This document shows, in pieces, positions 58,819 to 64,000 of a stretch of 64,000 bases of DNA. The stretch covers positions 20,392 through 84,391 of the forward strand of contig NZ_JAMXQV010000037.1 of NCBI RefSeq assembly GCF_024703995.1, in the 5' to 3' direction. Within the stretch, counting starts at the first letter, position 1, and each line of letters opens with the position of its first letter. The stretch is from Amycolatopsis iheyensis (GTDB lineage: Bacteria > Actinomycetota > Actinomycetes > Mycobacteriales > Pseudonocardiaceae). The notes beneath the pieces were generated by a model. It worked only from the letters and a program-made list of their open reading frames with translations. It did not search any database and was not told the DNA's origin. Made by a program: the position numbers and the translations under genes.

Positions 58819-60630
58819 ATGAGGAGATCCAAAGCAGTCTCCGCTTTGTCGCTCGTCGCCGGCGCTTCGCTGCTGTTGAGCGCCTGCAGCGGCGGCGATT
58901 CGGGTTCGGGAAGCACCGACACCAACGGATCGTCGACCGACGTCAAGGCGATGGCTGTCGGCAAGGCCGAAACCGGTGACCTGTTCAAGCTCGCGGACAC
59001 CCCGGGGTACGACGGCACCGTCACGATCGGCATTGACGACGGGTACTCGGGGTACAACAACCAGTCCCCGGACACCAACAGCTCGTACAACAACTACGTC
59101 CTGACCGCTGTGCTCTCCGGTACGTTGAAGCTCGACGGCAACAACAAGGTGCTGCTGAACAGCGACATCTTCGAGTCCTGGGACGTCACGTCGAAGGACC
59201 CGCAGCAGGTCACGTACAAGATCAAGCCGAACATCAAGTGGTCGGACGGCCAGCCGTACGACTGCAAGGACATGTACCTGGCCTGGCTGTCGCAGAGCGG
59301 CCTGGCGAAGGGCCCGGACGGCAAGACTCCGTTCAACTCGGCTTCGACCACCGGGTACTCGCTGATCAAGCAGGCGACCTGCAAGGACAACCTGACCTTC
59401 GTCACCGACTACAGCGAGCCCTACCTCGACTACAAGGGCCTGTTCAACGCACCGGCGATCATGCCCGCGCACGTCCTCGAGGCCAAGACCGGCATCGCGG
59501 ACATCACCAAGCTGGCCCCGACCGGCGATCCGGCCCAGCTCAAGAAGGCCGGTGACTTCTGGTCGAACGAGTGGAAGGGCTTCAAGGCGGACATCATGCC
59601 GTCGTCGGGCCCGTACAAGATCACCGCGTTCGACGCCAACCAGAAGGCCGTCACGCTGGAGAAGAACCCGAACTGGCCGGGCGGCAAGGGCGGCCCGTCG
59701 AAGGTCGTCGTCCGCGCCATGGAAGACACCAAGGCCATGGCCACCGCGCTGCAGAACGGCGAGATCGACGTCGCGGCGTCGACCCAGCCGGACGCCACCG
59801 CGGCCCAGACCATGAAGGGCCTCGCGGCGCAGGGTGTCACCTACGGTTCGGCTCCGCAGCTGACCTACGAGCACCTCGACCTGAACTTCAAGCGCATGTT
59901 CGCCGACAAGGACCTGCGCAAGGCGTTCTTCGAGTCGGTCAACCGCAAGGAGATCACCGACAAGCTGCTCAAGGAGGTCCAGGCGGACGCGCAGCCGCTG
60001 GGCAGCCTGGTGTTCTTCCAGGGTGAAGAGGGCTACACCGACCTCTACAGCAGCAAGGCCGGGCTGGGCGCCGACGCGGCGGCCAAGACCCTGACCGACG
60101 CCGGCTGGGTCAAGGGCGGCGACGGCATCTTCGCCAAGAACGGTGTGCGTGCCTCCTTCAAGATCACGCACAACCAGAACGCTCGCCGCAGCCAGACCGT
60201 CGAGATCATCATCTCGCAGGCCAAGGCGGCCGGTATCGAGGTCAAGGACGAGACCGACGCCAACTTCCTCAAGGGTGGCCGCGTCTCGACCGGTGACTAC
60301 GACGTCGCGCTGTTCGGCTGGTCGGCCCAGCCGTTCAAGGCGGAGTCCCGCTCGATCTACGTCTGCCCGGACAAGGGTGGCGAGCAGAACTACCAGTCGC
60401 TGTGCGACCCGAAGATCGACGACCCGTACACCGCTGCGGTGAAGGCGACCGACGAGCAGACGAAGCTGCAGAAGTACCAGGAGGCCGACAAGGCCATCGC
60501 GGACGACTACGCCTCGCTGCCGCTGTTCCAGACGCCGTCCATGTGGGCGTTCAAGGGCATCGACCGCGTCTACATGCAGTCGTACGACGGTGTGCTGTGG
60601 AACGTCGGCGAGTGGGAGCAGAAGAAGTAG
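58819..60630 (+). CDS. Peptide/nickel-type ABC transporter substrate-binding lipoprotein
   Basis: A 603-residue SBP_bac_5 lipoprotein. Signal with lipobox LLSAC (Cys23) followed by a Gly/Ser-rich linker (SGGDSGSGSTDTNGSSTD). The mature part: TVTIGIDDGYSGYNNQSPDT, VTYKIKPNIKWSDGQPYDCK, GPYKITAFDANQKAVTLEKN, LRKAFFESVNRKEITDKLLK and STGDYDVALFGWSAQPFKAE. A TYEHLDLNFKR block is the canonical cluster C strand. It probably binds oligopeptides. Unlike the weaker start of the upstream binding protein, AGGAGGG lies clearly before the ATG at 58819. A terminator-like hairpin separates it from the permease genes and may keep its level higher. Confidence 0.92.
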   Translation: MRRSKAVSALSLVAGASLLLSACSGGDSGSGSTDTNGSSTDVKAMAVGKAETGDLFKLADTPGYDGTVTIGIDDGYSGYNNQSPDTNSSYNNYVLTAVLSGTLKLDGNNKVLLNSDIFESWDVTSKDPQQVTYKIKPNIKWSDGQPYDCKDMYLAWLSQSGLAKGPDGKTPFNSASTTGYSLIKQATCKDNLTFVTDYSEPYLDYKGLFNAPAIMPAHVLEAKTGIADITKLAPTGDPAQLKKAGDFWSNEWKGFKADIMPSSGPYKITAFDANQKAVTLEKNPNWPGGKGGPSKVVVRAMEDTKAMATALQNGEIDVAASTQPDATAAQTMKGLAAQGVTYGSAPQLTYEHLDLNFKRMFADKDLRKAFFESVNRKEITDKLLKEVQADAQPLGSLVFFQGEEGYTDLYSSKAGLGADAAAKTLTDAGWVKGGDGIFAKNGVRASFKITHNQNARRSQTVEIIISQAKAAGIEVKDETDANFLKGGRVSTGDYDVALFGWSAQPFKAESRSIYVCPDKGGEQNYQSLCDPKIDDPYTAAVKATDEQTKLQKYQEADKAIADDYASLPLFQTPSMWAFKGIDRVYMQSYDGVLWNVGEWEQKK

Positions 60631-60675
60631 GGCTCGTCCCGCCTCTTCTTTCCCCTCGCTCCAGATGACCTGGGA

Positions 60676-60712
60676 GGTACCGGGGTCCGGCCACAAGCCG
60701 GGCCCCGGTACC
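60676..60712 (+). terminator. Intercistronic hairpin after the binding protein
   Basis: A 15-bp stem, GGTACCGGGGTCCGG with CCGGGCCCCGGTACC (one G-T pair), loop CCACAAG, lying 45 bases past the stop. Such hairpins between a binding protein and its permeases often give partial termination and raise the binding-protein level. Confidence 0.7.
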
Positions 60713-60727
60713 CACCGGAAGTAGCTG

Positions 60728-60755
60728 TTGACCGTAGGGTTACCGCCACTACGGT
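60728..60755 (+). promoter_or_regulatory. Candidate promoter for the permease genes
   Basis: TTGACC (60728-60733) and TACGGT (60750-60755) with a 16-bp spacer, about 60 bases upstream of the first permease start and downstream of the intercistronic hairpin. Confidence 0.45.
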
Positions 60756-60816
60756 AGACAACCGGGTAGCGGTCCAGCGCACTTCTGACGACCAGGCCCG
60801 GATGAGGAGCAGTTCG

Positions 60817-61833
60817 TTGAACCTGGTGATCTACATCCTTCGCCGTCTGGCGATATCGATTCCCGTCCTGCTGGTCGGGACTTTCCTGTGTTTCGTCATG
60901 GTCGCCGGCACCGGCGACCCGCTGGGCGAGCTGCGCCAGAACCCGCAGATCAGCAAGGAAGCGCTGGCCGCCACGGCCGCCAAGCTCGGTCTCGACCAGG
61001 GCATCATCCCCCGCTACTTCACGTGGCTCGGTGACTTCCTGAGCGGCAACTGGGGCATTTCGATCGCGCAGGGCAACGCCCTCGCGCCGGTCGCCCCGAA
61101 GGTGATGGCCGCGCTCGGCGTCACGTTCAAGCTGGTCGTCGGCGCGGAGATCCTCGCGCTGATCATCGGCATCATCGTCGGCGTGCTGGCGGCGGTGAAG
61201 CAGTACTCGATCATCGACTACATCGCGACCACCCTCGCCTTCCTGCTCTTCTCGATGCCGATCTTCTGCATCGCGATCGTGCTGAAGCGCTACGCGATCG
61301 AGATCAACGGCTGGGTGCGCGACCTCGGCCTGTCCGACGTGCTCGGCAACCCGTGGCTGCGGACCACCAGCCCGGAGCAGCTGAAGACCGACGGCGTCGG
61401 GGACTTCATAACCAGCACGATCGGCGCGTACCTGCTGCCGACGCTGTCGATCATGGCGATCAGCTTCGCCGCGTACAGCCGGTTCCAGCGCGCCTCGATG
61501 CTCGAGGTGATGGGCTCGGACTACGTGCGCACCGCGCGGGCCAAGGGCCTCGGGAACAGCCGGGTCATCTTCCGGCACGCGTTCCGCAACGCCCTGATCC
61601 CGGTGACGACGCTGTTCTCGGTGAACTTCGGCTCGGTACTGGCCGGCGCGATCATCACCGAAACCGTCTTCAACTGGCACGGTATGGGCACACTGCTGGT
61701 GGAAGCCGTCACCAAGAACGACACCCAGGTCATGATGGGGTGGCTCGTGGTGATCGCCTCCCTCGTGATCATCGCCAACCTGATCGCCGACCTGATGTAC
61801 GGCATCCTGGACCCGAGGATTCGCGTTGGCTGA
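60817..61833 (+). CDS. Oligopeptide ABC transporter permease, DppB type (copy 1)
   Basis: A 338-residue permease with six membrane helices and a large first periplasmic loop (GDPLGELRQNPQISKEALAA). The transport-domain EAA loop is ASMLEVMGSDYVRTARAKGL ... FRHAFRNALIPVTTL. A TTG at 60817 is chosen as start because GAGGAG lies seven bases before it and the paralogue at 62835 starts with the matching MNLVxYxLRRL and has the same 338-residue length; an ATG at 60802 would add five residues and overlap the ribosome site. The stop overlaps the next start. It partners with the DppC-type permease downstream. Confidence 0.9.
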   Translation: MNLVIYILRRLAISIPVLLVGTFLCFVMVAGTGDPLGELRQNPQISKEALAATAAKLGLDQGIIPRYFTWLGDFLSGNWGISIAQGNALAPVAPKVMAALGVTFKLVVGAEILALIIGIIVGVLAAVKQYSIIDYIATTLAFLLFSMPIFCIAIVLKRYAIEINGWVRDLGLSDVLGNPWLRTTSPEQLKTDGVGDFITSTIGAYLLPTLSIMAISFAAYSRFQRASMLEVMGSDYVRTARAKGLGNSRVIFRHAFRNALIPVTTLFSVNFGSVLAGAIITETVFNWHGMGTLLVEAVTKNDTQVMMGWLVVIASLVIIANLIADLMYGILDPRIRVG

Positions 61834-62755
61834 CTTGAACTCTCTTCTCGCGACCGAAACCGCGGCGGCCGATGGCACGCTGCCGGCCGACGCGCTGCCG
61901 GAACCGCGGAGCCAGGGCAAGCTGGTCCTCCGGAAGTTCCTGCACCACAAGCTGGCGATGGCCTCGACGGCGGTGCTGATCCTGATCGTGCTGATCAGCG
62001 TCCTGATGCCGATCTTCTGGAAGCACAGCTACCAGGACAGCTCGTTCCCGTCGTTCGCCAAGCCGACCGGCGAGTTCCCGCTCGGCACGACCCAGGTCGG
62101 CAAGGACATGGTGTCGCAGGTGCTGCGCGGGACGCAGTACTCGCTGCTGATCGCGCTCACCGTGTCGATCCTCGCCACCGTGATCGGGGTCGTGTTCGGC
62201 GCGGTCGCCGGGTACCTGCGCGGGTTCACCGACTCGGCGATCTCGCGGGTGACGGACCTGTTCCTGATCATCCCGCAGATCGCCGCGGCGGCCATCCTCG
62301 CCAAGGTGTTCGGCGGCGGTACCTGGTACATCGTCGCGCTGGTGCTCTCGGCGTTCGCGTGGATGCCGATCGCCCGGATCACCCGGGCCGAAGCGATGTC
62401 GCTGTCGCAGCGCGAGTTCGTCGACGCGGCGCGCGCTTCGGGCGCCGGCGTCACCCGGATCATCTTCAAGCACCTGGTGCCGAACATGGTCGGCAGCATC
62501 ACGGTCAACGCGACCCTCGCGGTCGCGCAGGCCGTGCTGGCGGAAGCCGCGCTGTCGTTCATCGGCCTCGGTGTCCAGCTGCCCGACACCTCGCTGGGCC
62601 GCGTCATCCTGGAGAACTACGCCCAGCTGCAGACGCGGCCGGCGCTGTTCTTCGGGCCGTTCATCGTGCTCGTGCTGATTTCACTGACGATCAACTTCAT
62701 CGGTGACGGTCTTCGCGACGCCTTCGACCCGCGCCAGCGGAGAATGAAGGCCTGA
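61826..62755 (+). CDS. Oligopeptide ABC transporter permease, DppC type
   Basis: A 309-residue permease. N-terminal cytoplasmic tail (MADLNSLLATETAAADGTLP ... SQGKLVLRKFLHHKLAM), then six helices. The DppC hallmarks are FPLGTTQVGKDMVSQVLRGT, the EAA loop SQREFVDAARASGAGVTRII ... HLVPNMVGSITV and the C-terminal INFIGDGLRDAFDPRQRR. A TTG at 61826 overlaps the preceding stop by eight bases, with GAGGA upstream. It pairs with the DppB-type subunit to form the channel; ATPases are not in the window. Confidence 0.92.
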   Translation: MADLNSLLATETAAADGTLPADALPEPRSQGKLVLRKFLHHKLAMASTAVLILIVLISVLMPIFWKHSYQDSSFPSFAKPTGEFPLGTTQVGKDMVSQVLRGTQYSLLIALTVSILATVIGVVFGAVAGYLRGFTDSAISRVTDLFLIIPQIAAAAILAKVFGGGTWYIVALVLSAFAWMPIARITRAEAMSLSQREFVDAARASGAGVTRIIFKHLVPNMVGSITVNATLAVAQAVLAEAALSFIGLGVQLPDTSLGRVILENYAQLQTRPALFFGPFIVLVLISLTINFIGDGLRDAFDPRQRRMKA

Positions 62756-62761
62756 ACGCGC

Positions 62762-62795
62762 ACGCGGGGGTGACCGGTTCCGGTCGCCCCCGCGT
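62762..62795 (+). terminator. Terminator after the DppC-type gene
   Basis: A 16-bp stem (ACGCGGGGGTGACCGG with CCGGTCGCCCCCGCGT, one mismatch), loop TT, followed by CCGTTTTCC. It ends 39 bases before the second DppB-type gene, which could be partly insulated from upstream transcription. Confidence 0.75.
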
Positions 62796-62834
62796 CCGTT
62801 TTCCCGCGGGGATCGCCGGACCTGGGGGTTTCGG

Positions 62835-63851
62835 ATGAATCTCGTGCTCTACGTGCTCAGACGGCTGGTCATCTCGATCCCGGTCCTGCTGGTCGGCACG
62901 TTCCTCTGCTTCTTCATGGTGGCCAACACCGGCGACCCGCTGGGTGAGCTGCGGAGCAAACCCGGGATCAGCGCCCAGGCCATCGCCGACACCGAGCACA
63001 AGCTCGGCCTCGACCAGAGCGTCGTCGCCCGCTACTTCACCTGGCTCGGCCACTTCCTCAGCGGCGACTGGGGCATCTCCATCGCGCAGGGCAACGCGTT
63101 CACCCCGGTCCAGCCGAAGGTGATGGCGGCGTTCGGCGTGACGCTCGAGCTGGTGCTCGCGGCCTCGCTGCTGGCGCTGTTCTTCGGCGTGCTGGTGGGC
63201 GTGCTGGCGGCGGTCAAGCAGTACTCGATCTGGGACTACGCGGCGACCACGCTGGCGTTCCTGATGTTCTCGATGCCCATCTTCTGCGTCGCGATCGTCC
63301 TCAAGGGCTACGCGATCCGCGCCAACATCTGGGTCCGCGACCTGGGGCTGGCGGACGTCCTCGGCGACCCGTGGCTGCGCACGACGAGCCCGGAGAGCCT
63401 CTCGGCGACCGGGATCGGCGACGCGCTGGCGAAGTACGTGGGCGCGTTCCTCCTGCCGACGCTGTCGATCATGGCGATCACGTTCGCGGCGTACAGCCGG
63501 TTCCAGCGGGCGTCGATGCTGGAGGTCCTGGGCGCGGACTACGTCCGCACGGCACGCGCCAAGGGCGTGTCGAACTCCCGGGTGATCTGGCGGCACGCGT
63601 TCCGCAACGCGCTGATCCCGGTGATGACGCTGTTCTCGGTCAACTTCGGCGCGACGGTGACGGGCGCGATCATCACCGAGACGGTCTTCAACTGGCACGG
63701 CATGGGCACGCTGCTGGTGGAGGCGGTCAACAAGAACGACCCCCAGGTGCTGATGGGCTGGCTGGTGGTGATCGCGGCGAGCGTCGTGGTGGCGAACCTG
63801 ATCGCGGACCTGATGTACGGCATCCTGGACCCCCGAATCCGCGTGGGCTGA
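62835..63851 (+). CDS. Oligopeptide ABC transporter permease, DppB type (copy 2)
   Basis: A 338-residue paralogue of the permease at 60817, the same length and largely identical: MNLVLYVLRRLVISIPVLLV, GDPLGELRSKPGISAQAIAD, then ASMLEVLGADYVRTARAKGV and WRHAFRNALIPVMTLFSVNF. Six membrane helices are predicted. The ATG at 62835 follows GGGGGTTTCGG. A tandem duplication of the DppB gene is evident; the expected second DppC partner is not present before the window edge, where an insertion sequence seems to begin. It may serve a different binding protein or compete for the single DppC. Confidence 0.9.
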   Translation: MNLVLYVLRRLVISIPVLLVGTFLCFFMVANTGDPLGELRSKPGISAQAIADTEHKLGLDQSVVARYFTWLGHFLSGDWGISIAQGNAFTPVQPKVMAAFGVTLELVLAASLLALFFGVLVGVLAAVKQYSIWDYAATTLAFLMFSMPIFCVAIVLKGYAIRANIWVRDLGLADVLGDPWLRTTSPESLSATGIGDALAKYVGAFLLPTLSIMAITFAAYSRFQRASMLEVLGADYVRTARAKGVSNSRVIWRHAFRNALIPVMTLFSVNFGATVTGAIITETVFNWHGMGTLLVEAVNKNDPQVLMGWLVVIAASVVVANLIADLMYGILDPRIRVG

Positions 63852-63985
63852 CGCCGGCTTTCAAGCGCCCCAATGAGGTTTTCTCAATAGGGCTGGTGGG
63901 TGTGCGTGTTGGCTTGAGATGAGGCGTGGGGCCGCTGGTAGGACTGAGTTTGCGAAGACCAAGTCCGAGAGTCCAGAGGCCCCAC

Positions 63986-64000
63986 GTGATTTCTTATAGT
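63986..64000 (+). mobile_element. Possible start of an IS5-like transposase gene, cut by the window edge
   Basis: After the permease stop, 63852-63985 has lower GC bias and no coding signs, then AGGCCCCAC precedes a GTG reading VISYS at the edge. From memory, several actinobacterial IS5-family transposases begin with V/M-ISYRA after a GAGGCCCCAC stretch, so this is probably the left end of such an element. Only five codons are visible, so the call is tentative; a candidate left end lies near 63890, but no inverted repeat can be checked without the right end. Confidence 0.4.

Noticed and set aside
58546..61950. A very long open frame (over 1,100 codons) on the minus strand opposite the peptide transporter genes
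   Set aside because: It is a mirror of biased codons in the real genes; the translation is low-complexity Arg/Val/Leu-rich with no domain and no ribosome site.

Overview
The window is very GC-rich, with strong G/C preference at third codon positions. GTG and TTG starts, leaderless transcripts and 4-base stop/start overlaps are frequent. The gene content (Z-isoprenyl diphosphate synthase, PIN-PhoH, GuaB1, ATP-dependent DNA ligase, mycobacterial-type exonuclease VII operon) and protein style point to an actinobacterium of the Pseudonocardiaceae, most like Amycolatopsis. From 1.7 to 38.5 kb the core genes follow, in scattered form, the order of the M. tuberculosis Rv1085c-Rv1112 segment: hemolysin III, Z-prenyl synthase, phoH2, fumarase, glpX, xseB/xseA, Rv1109c-like, ispH, Rv1111c-like and ychF. 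Lineage-specific genes are inserted between them.

Layout. 0-11 kb: a PRC-barrel/DUF2382 protein cut by the left edge; a CMD-family protein behind a textbook ECF41-type promoter; hemolysin III; prenyl synthase; a small secreted protein; PhoH2; GuaB1; DUF309; a truncated gene; an MBL hydrolase; a Pr6Pr membrane protein; a secreted sedolisin. 11-23 kb: DNA ligase; a membrane-anchored PstS-like fusion; an XRE regulator divergent from an aldo/keto reductase; fumarase with a small regulator and an amber-interrupted membrane gene; GntR-OsmC; a secreted lipase; TetR; ferredoxin reductase. 23-38.5 kb: secreted trypsin, GlpX, the xse operon, IspH, RmuC, SbcDC, AdaA-AlkA and YchF.

38.5-40.5 kb is the most striking accessory piece. 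It is a compact AbiEi/AbiEii-type toxin-antitoxin (abortive infection) pair of lower codon bias, with its own terminator, operator and leaderless promoter. It is flanked by an exact 16-bp direct repeat that duplicates the start of the downstream gene, so it looks like a recently inserted defence cassette.

40.5-64 kb: two tiny membrane proteins; pterin dehydratase; a TPP riboswitch with thiBPQ; an ABC exporter/LolA-like operon divergent from a two-component system; an orphan response regulator fused to zinc-binding cysteine clusters; Nudix; a trpS gene behind a complete Trp-leader attenuator (leader peptide with tandem Trp codons, mutually exclusive hairpins); TypA; then an oligopeptide ABC locus with two lipoprotein binding proteins and tandem paralogous DppB permeases, ending at what looks like the left end of an insertion sequence.

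No rRNA, tRNA, CRISPR array or biosynthetic gene cluster was recognised. All calls come from reading the sequence; identities rest on motif recognition, not on a database search.
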